A stretch of 64,000 nt of DNA from Coleophoma eucalyptorum. Lineage: Eukaryota > Ascomycota > Leotiomycetes > Helotiales > Dermateaceae. This document shows, in pieces, positions 43,995 through 57,278 of the stretch; the first letter of the stretch is position 1; each line of letters opens with the position of its first letter. A program made the translations under genes and the position numbers. The DNA lies in NCBI GenBank assembly GCA_026120035.1, contig JALRME010000005.1, positions 806,001-870,000 of the forward strand, in the 5' to 3' direction. A model generated the notes under the pieces. The model ran no database searches. It had not been told where the DNA came from and was given only the letters and a program-made list of their open reading frames with translations.

Positions 43995-45309
43995 TTAACT
44001 ATTGCCGAAGGAGTTGCTTACTTCAACGAAGGATCTCCACTGCCTCCAGGCTTCACCACTTTCAATAGCCCATCTTGCCCTTCTGACACCTTCCTTCCAT
44101 CTCCCTCCACCTGGTCCTCTCTCGATAATGACCTTCCCATCGTCACCATGACCCATATTACTCGTATCGGCTTCACAGATACCAGACACAACGAGCAATG
44201 CAGCAGTATTCATGAGAACAAAATGTAAGATAGGGTCGTCCCGTGGAAGCTGATTTTGAAGAAGGCTCGTGAGAATTGCAGCGTTCTCATGTGGCTCTTT
44301 GCCTGGCGAGACATCTGCCAAAGGATGCGCAGGAAGTCCGAAATCAGCTGCGCAAACCGAGAAACTCTCAACGCCAATATCATTCGGCAGTGAGTCTCTG
44401 GTTGCAGAATGATCAACCAGCCTCCAGCAGTAAGTTCGGCCAGCACATGAAATCTCGTCTAGATCTTCTTCGCCACATACAACTAACGCTTTCCTAGCGC
44501 CGCTCATTCTCAAAGCCTCAGCGAATACTGGTCCAACATCTCGTCGAGCTACGCCGATCAGACGAGCCTCAATGACTCCTTCAACTGGATTTGCTAGGGG
44601 TCCGAGGAGGTTGAAGATTGTTCTCCACCCTAACTCCTTTCGTATAGGAGCAACATACTTCATACCCGGGTGAAAAACAGGCGCAAAGAGAAAGGCATAG
44701 TTGGTCTTCTCATAAATCTTCGAGATGGTCTCTGGCGTGACTGCCGTAAGATTTGGTGGCGTTGGAAGCGTAGAGGTCAGAAGATCTGCTGATCCCGACT
44801 TAGACGTAGAAGCTCGATTGCCATGCTTGCTAACAACCAAGAAGGATGAAGCAAGGATACTTGATGTGGTGGAGATATTATAGGTGTGGTGAGAGTCACC
44901 ACCAGTGCCCACAATATCACACTACAGAAATGTCAGTGAAATACTGAGACTAGGATGTGCTTTCCAGCTTGGAAATGCATACCAGACCACCCTCATACTC
45001 TCCTTCGGGCTTTCCTCGAGCTTTAACGACCTGCACCAGTTTCTCCTTGTCAATTTTGGAGGCCGCATCTCTCATGGCCTCAGCACATTTTGCAATAACA
45101 TCAGGCCTCCGATCCCAGCCTGTGAAATGTAAACAGGTCAAAAGTGCACCTGTTTGCACAGGAGACAGCTGATCCGTAAAGATAAGTCCAATGGCAGTTG
45201 CAACCTCTTCTGCCGTGACATTTGTCGCTCCAGGATCTGGCCAGAGACGTCTCAGTAACGGACTGATAGAAATTTGCTGCGGAGCATTTGCTTCAGCCCC
45301 TATAGTCAT
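43995..45309 (-). CDS. TRP4: Anthranilate phosphoribosyltransferase (Trp4)
   Basis: It catalyses the second step of tryptophan synthesis, transfer of phosphoribosyl to anthranilate. Exons are 45309-44983 and 44921-43995 (417 residues). The intron is GTATGC to TTCTGTAG, 61 bp. The PRPP-binding DIVGTGGD motif opens exon 2. KHGNRASTSKSGSADLL is the anthranilate/PRPP loop, and FAPVFHPGMKYVAPIRKELGWRTIFNLLGPLANP is the family core. The N-terminal helical domain is in exon 1. It is divergent to the mitochondrial uL10 gene with 262 bp between starts. Confidence 0.96.
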
Positions 45310-45505
45310 GATTACCCTGTATAATTGGAAGTATAATCACAACAAAATTGTCGAATAGCCAATTATGGGACTCTTCAAGCCTATGTGACTCGATGTCCTG
45401 CTACCACGTGACCTAATAATTTGCCCGCTAAACCTCTTTGGAACTTTTCTAGAGTTGAGGTTGACATCTGAGCTCTGGGACAGGCGCCAGCAAGACAAGC
45501 AACAT

Positions 45506-45570
45506 GTAAGAAAACTCAATTGCATAGTTGCATACTCGCTCATGGGTTAAATTTGCTAATCGAATATTAG
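45506..45570 (+). other. Probable 5' UTR intron of the uL10m gene
   Basis: GTAAGA at 45506 and TGCTAATCGAATATTAG ending at 45570 form a good 65-bp intron. Its acceptor lies one base before the ATG of the next gene. The donor overlaps an upstream ATGTAA, a one-codon uORF that splicing would remove. Confidence 0.6.
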
Positions 45571-45571
45571 A

Positions 45572-46537
45572 ATGCCTCCTCGAATACAAACGCCGCCGAG
45601 CGCAATAGCCTCCATTCTGCGCTGCAAGAGGACGCCCATAAGAAGTCGTCAGTATGCTACAGCAGCAGCAACAGCAACTCCAGCAGTAGGGCACCATCAA
45701 ATCTTAAACAATCCAGCACCTATATCGCGCTATCCTCCTACACAACCACCCTCATTCAAGCCGCCCCAGTTTCGAAAATCACAGTTGTTACGCCAGTATG
45801 CATCACTCCTGCGATCAACACCCCTGATGCTCCTATTTCAACACAACAATCTGACAGCCACAGAGTGGGTAGGCGTCAGACGAGAACTTACCAAGGCCTT
45901 ACAGAAGGTAGATGCTACATTGGCCGCGGAAGGTCATGCCTCTCAGAGTATTGCTTCGGGAGTCAAGATCCAGATTATACAGACAGGCATCTTTGGCGCA
46001 GCATTGAGAGTGGTTGAGTACTTCAAGCCGGAACAACAAGAGGGTGGTTTCACACATTCCTTATCAGCAGCCGCGCATGAAGCAGCTATTAATCAGAGGA
46101 CTGCACACGGCCTGTCTCCACTGTTATCAGGCCCTCTCGTAGTTCTTTCCATCCCAACGGTTTCCCCGCAGCATCTGAAGGCAGCGCTGTCAATACTGGC
46201 ACCCAATCAACCCAACTTTCCAGCTCCGACACGAAAGGCGAATCCAGGCTACCATGATCTCACTGTTCAAGCAGGTCTTGCGAAGTTGATGCTGCTGGGA
46301 GCCAGAGTGGAAGGCCGAGTCTTTGACGTTGAGGGGACAAGGTGGGTGGGTGGTATTCCAGGCGGGTTGGATGGGTTACGAGGACAAATGGTCAGTATGT
46401 TACAGAGTATTGGGGCTGGTGTTACCAATACTTTGGAGAGTGCGTCGAAAAACCTGTACTTCACTGTTGAAAGCAGGCGGACGATGTTGGAAGACGAGGA
46501 GAAGGGAGAGGCGCCAAAAGAGGAACCAAAAGCGTAA
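45572..46537 (+). CDS. Mitochondrial ribosomal protein uL10m (yeast Mrpl11)
   Basis: A large-subunit protein of the mitochondrial ribosome at the stalk base. An intronless reading frame of 321 residues. An Arg/Ser/Ala-rich presequence (about 1-40) is followed by RKSQLLRQYASLLRSTPLMLLFQHNNLTATEWVGVRRELTKAL, the uL10 RNA-binding fold. Later come GPLVVLSIPTVSPQHLKAALSIL and a C-terminal region ending in a Glu/Lys tail. Start is the first ATG after the likely leader intron. Confidence 0.88.
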   Translation: MPPRIQTPPSAIASILRCKRTPIRSRQYATAAATATPAVGHHQILNNPAPISRYPPTQPPSFKPPQFRKSQLLRQYASLLRSTPLMLLFQHNNLTATEWVGVRRELTKALQKVDATLAAEGHASQSIASGVKIQIIQTGIFGAALRVVEYFKPEQQEGGFTHSLSAAAHEAAINQRTAHGLSPLLSGPLVVLSIPTVSPQHLKAALSILAPNQPNFPAPTRKANPGYHDLTVQAGLAKLMLLGARVEGRVFDVEGTRWVGGIPGGLDGLRGQMVSMLQSIGAGVTNTLESASKNLYFTVESRRTMLEDEEKGEAPKEEPKA

Positions 46538-46668
46538 TGAATGATTACAGACACGGAGTCTTTGTACTATAGCGCACGTAGAGGTGCATACCTGCCAGAA
46601 AGGATATATTCGTTGCTTCGTAACTCAGAGAGTGCGTACCTAAGAGCGAAGCTGTAAAGATTGCTTGC

Positions 46669-48171
46669 TCATTTGAACTCCAGCTTTGTATTCATGCCCA
46701 CAATACACCTGATGAGATCCCAATCACCCTTCTCACCAACCCAATCACAAACAACGATACCTGTGCTTCCGTCCCCAATCGGGCGCTCCTCTGCTCCGAG
46801 TGCTGCAACGGGCTCTGTCTGATTATGCTTCTTGCAAAGGAAGTCAACGATACGAGGATTTACCTTTGCTGCAATCTTGTCTGGCCAGCATCCGGGTCTG
46901 AAGAAATTCGAGGCACTCAAGAAATTTATCCAGATAGGCATCTTTGCAGCTTCGGCAGCATTTATTTCGCTCGGTGGAGGAGCAACGATCTCAGCAGAAC
47001 GAGCAAGCTGTGCTTCGGAGAAACCAATCTTCTTATCGATATTGTGAGTCTCCTCAACTTCGTAGAAGTCTTGCACTCGGATCTCTCCACTTGAGCAGAC
47101 CCCATCCGCGCAATTGTCAGGCCAAGACTCTGCATCTATACACCAGCCATTGCCGCCCTTCAATGATTCATCCAATCCGAACCGTCTTATAACCACAATC
47201 TTGTTTCGTACCTCACCAAGTTTTGGCAACCGGTTCTGCGTGAACCAGCGTGCTGGATCTGTTGCATAATGATCATGTAGAATCTTGCTTACTTGCGCAT
47301 CCGTAGTTTTTCCAACCCCTTCGCGCTTGAGTGATATAATAACAGTCTCGCTAGGATTTGCGTCCAAGAAACCAAAAACAACGTTGATAAGATCCCGAAG
47401 ATACTTGTTGCCAGTTAGTGATATAGGGAATGCACTGTGCACAAGGATCAGTCCATCCTTGGCTGGATTTTCTGGATTCTCCGGCTGTACTCGTATGTCC
47501 AGAAATCGGACTCCATTGTCCAATTGCTCTTTCACGGAAACTGCTTGGCACCGTACAGACGGAAGTGCTGTATGACAGGTTGGGGAGTTGTGAGTACCGG
47601 GTATGCTGAGTCGTGAGATTGGCATCTCATTGGAGAGCTTCGACATCCATGATTCGAGTTTGGCAGAGGAGTAAATGGCGAGGAAAGAGCCAGTAGGCAG
47701 GTACACAGCTGTGAACTCAAATGAGGGGTTCGGAGAGAGAGGTATTAATACTGTTGAGCGTTGAGAAGGCGTAGGTGTATCGACTCGATATCTTTCGCCT
47801 TCAACTTGAAAGGTTAATCGTAGAATTTCTCGAGGATTGGGTTGAATATCTGTAGACTTCGTCTCGAACGACCCAACGGGTATCGACACATCTTGGTGGC
47901 TGAAGCTCTCTGATTTCGCAGCAAGCTGTGGAGAAGTGGGAGAAGTAGTAATGTTGCTCATTAGAGTCGTGAGCGACCTGGTAATATTGTTGAGTCCGCC
48001 ACCATTGTCGAAAGATTGAGGAGACTCAAAGCGTTCTAATAGCTTCAGCTCGATTGGAGTCTTTGTGAAGTTCCTAATAATCAATGGAGCCATCGAACCC
48101 GTACTAGCACTGAAAGGACGGCAGCAGCAGCAAAGTCGCCAGCACGCCGATGACTTCGAGTACGAGGCCAT
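46669..48171 (-). CDS. PI-PLC X-domain phosphodiesterase-like protein
   Basis: A single-exon gene of 500 residues, starting at the ATG 48171 (the frame is open further upstream but from a GTG). The catalytic X domain (about 205-370) begins MPISRLSIPGTHNS, with the first catalytic histidine, and LVHSAFPIS carries the second. RFLDIRVQPE precedes it and TVIISLKREG follows. The form resembles bacterial-type PI-PLC rather than the eukaryotic X-Y enzymes. The N-terminus has a cysteine cluster CWRLCCCC, a likely S-acylation site placing the protein at a membrane. An inositol-lipid substrate is inferred from the fold only. Confidence 0.85.
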   Translation of the reverse strand: MASYSKSSACWRLCCCCRPFSASTGSMAPLIIRNFTKTPIELKLLERFESPQSFDNGGGLNNITRSLTTLMSNITTSPTSPQLAAKSESFSHQDVSIPVGSFETKSTDIQPNPREILRLTFQVEGERYRVDTPTPSQRSTVLIPLSPNPSFEFTAVYLPTGSFLAIYSSAKLESWMSKLSNEMPISRLSIPGTHNSPTCHTALPSVRCQAVSVKEQLDNGVRFLDIRVQPENPENPAKDGLILVHSAFPISLTGNKYLRDLINVVFGFLDANPSETVIISLKREGVGKTTDAQVSKILHDHYATDPARWFTQNRLPKLGEVRNKIVVIRRFGLDESLKGGNGWCIDAESWPDNCADGVCSSGEIRVQDFYEVEETHNIDKKIGFSEAQLARSAEIVAPPPSEINAAEAAKMPIWINFLSASNFFRPGCWPDKIAAKVNPRIVDFLCKKHNQTEPVAALGAEERPIGDGSTGIVVCDWVGEKGDWDLIRCIVGMNTKLEFK

Positions 48172-48724
48172 AGTCGCGAGGCTTTCCTCGGCCGCGGCAC
48201 TGGTGGCTTGGGAGGGGCGGGTTGACAAAGTCGAGATCACGGAATTGAACGAAAGCTGCAGTTCAGCAGGCACGACAGTTTATTAAGTATAATTAGTACA
48301 TTCTATGTAAAGAGATGTCAAATGTCCAAAGCTGGGACAACTGAGGCCAAATTTGAAACACTATGATACTTCATGTGATTTAGTGGATTATCTAGAACCC
48401 TTCAAAGAATATGAACGTCATTGCGAAGTGAAGGTATCCAAAGGCAATAAAAAAATCATTCGTGTAAAAAGATATACAATGTATACTGAAAATTTAATTC
48501 TATGGAGACGTAATAAGTCTCTCTACGTCGGCGTCCGACTTGACCGTGGTTGAAGAGCCAAGTAACGCCTCGCTATAAAACCCCAAAAACCCATTTGTTG
48601 AACTTTTCCTGAGAACTCTTGTATATGCCGTTGAAGGACAATGCTTTCCCCCAGATCATGCCGTCATTAATCGTGTTGAATATCTCCTTTATCAAGAAAT
48701 GCATGCCATATCGAAGATGAAAAT
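48172..48724. other. Intergenic
   Basis: It lies between the PI-PLC-like gene start and the 3' end of S-adenosylhomocysteinase. No supported gene was seen; the plus frame 48353-48553 starts at a non-canonical site and matches nothing. Confidence 0.6.
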
Positions 48725-50351
<1,627 letters not shown>

Positions 50352-50820
50352 AGGTTTGAGGATGAGGATGAGGTTGGGAAAAGAGGAAGGCGGCAGCTTG
50401 AACAAAACTCGACGATTTTCTACACCGGGACGCTTGCCCCTCGCTAGTCGTTGTAAGGGACCCCACTAAGCCAAAAAAGGAGCCTTCACCATTACCCCCC
50501 TCTTCGTAAAACTTAGAAAGTAACCAGGGCCCGCAACATGTGCGGTGTAGGAAGTTTCGAGTGGTCCTTAATACACTGGGACCCATTAGACTAGATCGAA
50601 CATTCATGGTCATGACGGATGCAGTTGTCTGTAGTTCGAATGCAGTGAGTGAATATCTGGCAACTCTCTAATTCACACCTTGTGGTCATCACTGGCCGTC
50701 CTTGAATATTTACAGCCCCCATAACGCCAGCCCATGCAATCCGCTCGAACATGACCCATTCTTTTTATGAAGACCATTACCAGCAAATACGGATCCCTCA
50801 CGTCTAATCGTCAATCATCC
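50352..50820. other. Promoter region and convergent gap
   Basis: It holds the upstream region of S-adenosylhomocysteinase and the 3' flank of eIF3h. No gene is supported. Confidence 0.55.
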
Positions 50821-51967
50821 TCACTGCTGCTGCTCAGGCAGGAGATTGCTCTTCACTGCGAACATCTTACTTGTAATGCTTGCTGTGAAGCCATCCACTT
50901 GTCTTGAATATTGCTCCACTTGCCTAGCATTCAACATGCCCTCAAGTCGGCTTGGTTCGGTTGGGAGCTTGAATAGTCTCTCCCACTCATCTTCTGGAAG
51001 GGGAGCCAATTTCTGAGTCGCCCGGGTTGCATTCTCTGCCACACGCTTTGTCTTCCATGCAGTGACCTTGGTCTGTTCCCTAGCCAGTTGTCTTTGAAAG
51101 TATTGGAAGTTGTTCAGTTCAGTGTAGTGGGTCTCGATACTGTCAAGGAGCATATCGCAGGTTCTCTCAAGGTAAGGATCAATGGAGAGGTCCAAAGAAT
51201 CGAGATTAGGGTAAAGTGGAACATCAGGGGAATTCTTCGTGAGGTCGGCAAGACAAGCTGGGAATTCAAGCTCCTTCTTCGGTAATTCAGATGGCATCTG
51301 ATGCAGGAAGGATGTCAAAAGGTGGGAGTTGTGGACGGTGATGGGGAGCTCAAGGAGGACGTCCTTGTAAGTGAGTTTGGTCTTTTGCATGCTGGCGGAA
51401 TATTAGCTTTATCCAATACCCTCGTTCTTGTGTGTGCACTTACTTCTCCGTGGTAAATTTACCCTCTTTATATGCAGCCATAAAGCTTGGGGAGAGTCTA
51501 AACGCACGTAGACTCAAGGCACCCTGAGAACTTCTGCTGACATCGTGGACTAAGGCAACAGTTCTCTCATTTGGCTCCTTCTGGTAGAAAAATTGGTTCT
51601 CAATCAAACTGCTGTTGACAAAGTTGCCCATATTTGCGCTCGTATACCATCCAACGTTGTTCGCATCCACATTAACCTCTCGGAGGTACTTGATCATCTC
51701 ATTCTGGTACGCAACATTTGCTTTAGATCTTGGTGCCGCAGCAGCAATGTTTGAGGCTGCCATATGATCGTTTGGGTGAGAATCCGAGGCAGCGATATCT
51801 GCCGTAGGGAAAGGGAAACTGTTTGTGATTTCCAAGACTCCTCCATTGTCCATTCCAACTATCGAGCCAGTTGCTGTTGTTGGGAATGTAGCAGCGCAAG
51901 CCTTCACAATCTTCATGACCACCAGAGCCTCGATCTTCACCGAGGTTAAGTTAATAACGTCCGCCAT
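50821..51967 (-). CDS. Translation initiation factor eIF3 subunit h
   Basis: An MPN-domain subunit of eIF3 acting in 40S scanning and start selection. Exons are 51967-51444 and 51391-50821 (364 residues). The MPN domain (about 8-150) reads [40 protein letters not shown] and [14 protein letters not shown]. It lacks the JAMM metal ligands, as expected for this non-catalytic subunit. The second exon has [39 protein letters not shown], typical of eIF3h. The intron is GTAAGTG to TTCCGCCAG, 52 bp. Confidence 0.95.
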
Positions 51968-52745
51968 AATGAGTTAATTTTGATGATCTGCGCTGAGATA
52001 CGTCGCCTTGAAGCAGATGTCCTAGAAGGTGGGAAATTGTGAGGTCGCGCGGAATGGTCGTCGACTCAAAAATCGCGATTTCTCGTTTGTGTGCGAAAGC
52101 CCATTTAGGCTTGGCGCCAAGACACAGTGCCTCTAGAAAAGTTGGGGGAGCATGGGAGCATGTAGCAGCTTGAACCCCCACGACTTCTTGAACGTGAACT
52201 CATCTTTATTTTGACTACACTCGATCTGCTTTTTGATATGGCCTGGTGGCTGGGAATATGAGGCCTGTAAATTTGCTTGATGTCTCGGTACTGCTCGGCC
52301 AGAACATTCACCGGAACTCTTTATATCGCGCCAAAATATCTATTTTATACATGTGCTATTATTGTTCTCAATGGCCAGATCAAATATTAATATTGGACAC
52401 TAGTTATTGTCTTATAAACACGATGAGATAGGAAGGTTGACACCACCAAGATGAGCAGTTCATGAATGTGTCAAAGTATTTCATAAGTGTACTAATTTGA
52501 AGTACTCATTTAACACTTAGGCATACTTATGGTTATCGAGAGCAGTATCACAAGAAAGTGCTTCTATGAAATTCTTCATCTTCTCTACTGGTAGTCTAAC
52601 TATAAAAAATACTCCATGTAAATCTGGTCCACGAAAGCCTGCTGTATCTTTGTCGAACGCCATCTATTTATGCGCCCTATACTCCAAAGGCCGATCAGTA
52701 CTAACTCCTCCGATCCCCAAGAACTTTTCAAAATTAATGTTACCC
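51968..52745. other. Intergenic
   Basis: It lies upstream of eIF3h and downstream of the UPF0643 gene. No supported gene was seen. Confidence 0.6.
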
Positions 52746-53470
52746 TCAGTCGATCCACTGAACTATCTCCCAAGCTGTGGCACGGTCCTTGATGGTGAGC
52801 CTGAAGCGTTCAATGTGCCATTCCGTATACAGCTTCCGCGCTGCACCTGCAGCACGTCGATGTGCTTCACCAACAGATCCGATTCTGGCATCGTGTAGAC
52901 TGCGCCACACACATGTTGCCAAATTTCTTCCAGATTCATCAGGTGATCCAAACCAATACCTTGATAGTGTCAGCTTTAGGCCTTTTATAAAGGATGTCTC
53001 CTAATATCTTACTTCAAGAACCCCCCGCTTTTTGTTGCTTCTGCATGTGCAGCTTTGTCAAGCAGTCCGAGATCATCGTAGATTGTCGTTGGTGGAATCT
53101 GGCTCCTAAAGACGACGATATAGAATGACTGTTCTTTCCAAATATAGTCGTTGGTCGTAACAAGCCGTTGAACCGCCTGGAAAATCTCTTGCCAGTTGAA
53201 AATATCTATGTATGGCGCAGTTGCATAGTCCTCTCTCTGACATTGCATGTGTACGAGAGCTTTGGCGAGTAATTGATTGGCAGTATCCACAGTTTGAAGG
53301 TCTAGCAAATGATCTTGTTCGTCATACGGGGACACCAGAAGATACCTGCCATCATTGATAGGGGTAGGTGCTTGGTGAGAGGATATGGCCTCACTTGAAA
53401 ATTGTCCAGGAACTGCTTCCTTGTCTGGGAAGGACATGTGAGAGCTTTGTGGTCTTGGTACAGCGATCAT
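52746..53470 (-). CDS. UPF0643 family protein, function unknown
   Basis: Exons on the minus strand are 53470-53013 and 52959-52746 (223 residues). MIAVPRPQSS opens the protein. The C-terminal half is the family core: QSFYIVVFRSQIPPTTIYDDLGLLDKAAHAEA, then across the intron GGFLKYWFGSPDESGRNLATCVWRS, then EAHRRAAGAARKLYTEWHIERFRL. UPF0643 proteins are fungal and uncharacterised; I recall the fission yeast member PB2B2.08. The open frame begins upstream at a TTG, and TTTGTACAG just before the ATG could be a leader-intron acceptor. No catalytic motif is evident. Confidence 0.82.
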
Positions 53471-54839
53471 TTTGTCAATCCTGTACAAATAAACCCACCA
53501 AAGGGTTTGCGACTAAATGTGAAGTGTTGAAACTGTACTTCGGCTTCCTATGATTTTGTGTGTTTAGCGAGGGCGACTCGAAGAGAGCGAGCCACCGCCC
53601 AGAAAAGTGTTTGATTGAGTGACAACGGCGTACTAAAACAAATGATGGAGTACGTAGGCACTACACCGTATTGATGCGGAATTCGTTGAATTTATATGGT
53701 GAGCTGGTGCACCATCACGCGAGTTCGAAAGGGGATTGCGAATCCGCTCGCTTTCCACCAGGGGGTAGGCTTCTATCTCAATAGCTGCCGCTGAGTAGCG
53801 TCGAACCTTGTCTTGCTTCAGACACCAAGAACCCTCCACACCGCGACTTGACATTTGACTGACACCTTCAGCCCCAGAGCCAACTATACGGATTCCAGAA
53901 TTTCCAGCATGGTTATGGAAACGCTCTGATTGATGCTTGTATAGATTTTGAACACTAATGTCTTCTTATAACGAACGGACCTTTTGGGTACTGACATAAC
54001 CTTAACTACCCAAAGCCTCGGCCACAGGACATCTATTGACAATTTGACTGCAGGTAGGTTCGACTGTGATGAAAGCGCAACCGAGTATTGATCCAACATT
54101 GTTATCAAATCCTTGGCTGATTAACGTACGCATGAGGTCCGGACCGGTACCGAAGTCTCAAACTCCCCGTTCGATAATGCATTGGCATGTCAATGGAAGT
54201 CCAGACGAATAGTGCTTTAGCGACAGAGAGAACACTGAGATTGAATAGGCATGAGCTTCCTTGAGATTGCAGGCGTATATGCAAGGATTGCATGGGGCAA
54301 GGAAGTGAGTTTTGCAGTCAAAATACGTGGCCAGTGACACCGTGTACAAGGAAAATCGTCGCTCAATCCAGATGATAGGAACAATCCAACATGGGGATGC
54401 ACGGCTTTGACTTGAATGGATGTATTCGGCAACTCACCGCCGATGTGCTCGTGGCAAAGACTATGGAGCCATTTCCACCAATCAAGCGTAGTCTGATGAT
54501 AAGAACGAAGCGTGCTACAAGCTCGTATCGTCCTTGATATTACTTTTGCGCGAACCAAGAACCTGGAGACCAAAGACTTCAAGAGTTGCAGCTCCGGGAC
54601 CGGGAGATGACAACGTGTAGTGAAGATTGATGGCGGTCTGCCTTGGAAATCTGCGCTGAACAGCCATTTAATGACTACAGCTGTGTATCGAATGCAGCCA
54701 TTCGCGTCTGGCTCAGCTTATCTCTATCGGCATGCCATAGAAGCTCGGAGTCCTTGTCGATGGCGTGCAGAAATTGATCGGAATTTTGACAATATGACTG
54801 TATCGACATGGCGTTACAGCCAACTTCTGTGGTACCACA
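53471..54839. other. Intergenic, possibly decayed sequence
   Basis: Several medium open frames on the minus strand (53633-53854, 53884-54108, 54217-54582) have no family resemblance and no plausible splicing between them. I cannot support a gene, though an old decayed one is possible. Confidence 0.45.
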
Positions 54840-55884
54840 TCAAATACCACCTTCGTGCCGGTGGCCGAGCCACATTTTCCCGCTTTCATAGACACTGAGA
54901 TACAGCCCACTTCCCAGCGCTGTCCAGACTGCTCTCAAGATTGCTCCTCGAAAGAGACCCTTTGCACCAGCTTCCGCAAAGACCTCTTGCGCAATCTCAA
55001 ACCCGCCCTTTTTTACACCGCCAGTATTTCTTGCTAAAGAGGCCAAGCTCTGGACTTTTCTCTCTGCCTTGTCCACTTCCTTGTGGGCATCGGCTGTCGA
55101 GACTTCTCCTGCTGCAGAGAGCATGATTCGAGTTTTGACAACGTCAATTGGCGTAGTTATCACCGCAGCAAGAGAGCCTGCACACCCAGCACTGACTGCA
55201 GTTATCATGGCTGTCTCCATGAGGCTTCCCGTCGCCTTTCCCTGCCTTTCTTTTCGTGACTTGAGCATAAACTTGAGGTGTTCAAACATGGGGAATTGTA
55301 TAGCTGTGAAGGGAAGGTTCCGGGCTGCCAGTGCACCATAACCTCTCCAAAGCTGCGTCGGTTTCTTAAAATGCTTGAGTGCCTCCAAGGTCACAGAGGA
55401 TGGCTGGAAAAGGGTTGATCTTCGACTTGATGACGAGTCAGAAGGTTGGCGAAGCATTTGTGCATTCTGCTTTAAGACTTCTGCTGGTGTCAAAATGAAA
55501 CAGGACACAAGCTCAGCAATAGCTGAAGCTGCACTATGAATAACAGGCTCTGGAACTAATATGGAGCCTCCATTGTAAGTCGGGTTGACATTACCGAGGA
55601 GAGACTTTACGCCCTCATAGGTTGTGAAAAAAGCACCGGCTATTGAAAACATTCATCAGAACAGGTCTTTTGAAGGTAGGATCGGAACAGGTACATGATG
55701 GTATGGTGATCAAGATCACACTCCCGATTCCTTGGTAAAGACCTCGGAAGAGCAAGTCTCTTTTGATGGCATTCTGTGAGGCATCAAAGTATATTTCCTT
55801 ATAACGTGGACTCTGAAAGCGAGTCTTCAATGTATCCAAAGGATACACAACGAGATCGACTGTGAAAGCTGCAAAGGCTCCGGC
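54840..55884 (-). CDS. Mitochondrial carrier, S-adenosylmethionine carrier (Pet8)-like
   Basis: An inner-membrane solute carrier. Recognised exons are 55884-55695 and 55639-54840, giving 329 residues. A short 5' exon must lie upstream but I could not fix it: an attractive MAQGHQIDAEMAGLPHPKAF frame starts at 56145, but its donor phase does not fit. Carrier signatures are YPLDTLKTRFQ in repeat 1, LTPAEVLKQNAQ in repeat 2 and TTPIDVVKTRIM in repeat 3. The repeat-2 form, AELVSCFILTPAEVLKQ with NLPFTAIQFPMFEHLK, is typical of SAM carriers, which exchange cytosolic SAM for mitochondrial SAH. Substrate assignment is by resemblance. Confidence 0.85.
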
Positions 55885-56643
55885 CTATAATGGTCAGCAT
55901 CTGCTCTGTCTTGAAAATAACCCTGATGATGTCCCACATGTATTCAATGTAGCAGAGGAGTGGTGGATTATGAGAGGAGCTTCACACAGGACAAGATACA
56001 TGTAAGTTACATTATATTGTACCTAGTCGGGTGCTTGGTCATAGTTCTTCAAGACGCCATGTCTTCTTAGCTCACTTGAGGCGACAAAGGCCTTTGGATG
56101 AGGTAATCCAGCCATCTCAGCATCAATCTGATGGCCCTGTGCCATTCAACAGTAATTCCCGCACAAGGATTTTAATCATAACATACAGCACATGCAGCCC
56201 GGATTGAACTCGATCTGTAACTACAGAGCAGAGTAGAGGAGCTAGGTAGCAAGCGATACAAGGGATAAGCAGCAAAATAACGCACCAGGAGAACATCATT
56301 ATGAGTGTTAGACATCTACAGTGAATCTAATGAAGGGAAAAGGAAGCCATCGTGGGCAGGAGAAAGTTGTAGTGATGACGCGCTTCCGGGTAACCCCCAC
56401 GTAGCGCCGATCATGGGTAGCTACGACATCCATGATAGCGGGAGTTACCATTCTTGTAGCTCTAACAAACAAAGCTTTCCACAACACTCACTATCAAAGT
56501 GATTTCGCTTTATATAAGCTTATACAAGTATCTGAACATTTGATGAGCCACCACTGTCTGTTGACTATACTGTGGTATTCAATCTGGCGTGGTTATTGTG
56601 GAAGCCTCTCGAGGCAGAGAAAACTAAAGAGGATTCTGACACT
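55885..56643. other. Divergent promoter region with missing carrier 5' exon
   Basis: It lies between the carrier gene (minus) and MIX23 (plus). It probably contains the unresolved first exon of the carrier between about 55,900 and 56,145. Confidence 0.5.
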
Positions 56644-57278
56644 ATGGCCCAGCAAATAAGCACACCACAGCAATTAACGCCCCAATTCTGCTTTTCTACA
56701 CGAGATTTAAAGGGTACCATTAACGAGACATCTGTATTATATATGTTAGATGCTAACTCTACGGCGCAGACTTCCTCCGTATATCACGATCTTCTATCGA
56801 CGACAGTATCACGCAACACTTAAACAGCCTATTTACACCCTCGACTGCCGGCTTCGACGCATCATCGACGAAGAACCCCATACGCACGCTTCCTCGACGC
56901 CAAATAAACCCAAAAACATGCCAAGCTTTCAAGAATGATGTTTTGTTTCCTTCATGGCAGACAAGATCAGACGTTCTGAACTATTGCGCAAGCGTGGCAA
57001 CGAGCCCAGATCCAGATGATCCCGAAAGTCTCCTGAAACAGGTGGAAAGTGATCGTGAACGAGAAAAAGTCGTCGATGAGCGTCTTGACCCGTACTCGGC
57101 AAGACATTATGTAAGGGAAGGTCGAACAGAAGTGTTGGCGTCCATTCTGCGACAAGAGCGAGGAGTGGAAAATATTGTAAGAGCAAGAAGTTGGAGTCTG
57201 GTTAACGAACGGTGCGGAAGGACCGATTCAAAAGATTGGGAGCAAGCACTTGATAACTGGCGTAGGAAAAGAGAGTAG
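56644..57278 (+). CDS. MIX23: MIX23/Cid2 family protein
   Basis: A small protein of the mitochondrial intermembrane space family PF09774 (human CCDC58, fission yeast Cid2), linked to TIM22-dependent import. Exons are 56644-56713 and 56770-57278 (192 residues). The splice is supported by the restored family start QFCFSTRDLK/DFLRISRSSIDDSI. The middle block is CQAFKNDVLFPSWQTRSDVLNYC. The C-terminal VENIVRARSWSLVNERCG matches the human ending around DRSWKVFNERC. The paired cysteines fit oxidative import. Alternative views of the locus show only two unconnected short frames. Confidence 0.9.

Noticed and set aside
54217..54582. 121-residue minus-strand frame as a gene
   Set aside because: No similarity to a known family and no splice partners; listed only as possible decayed sequence.
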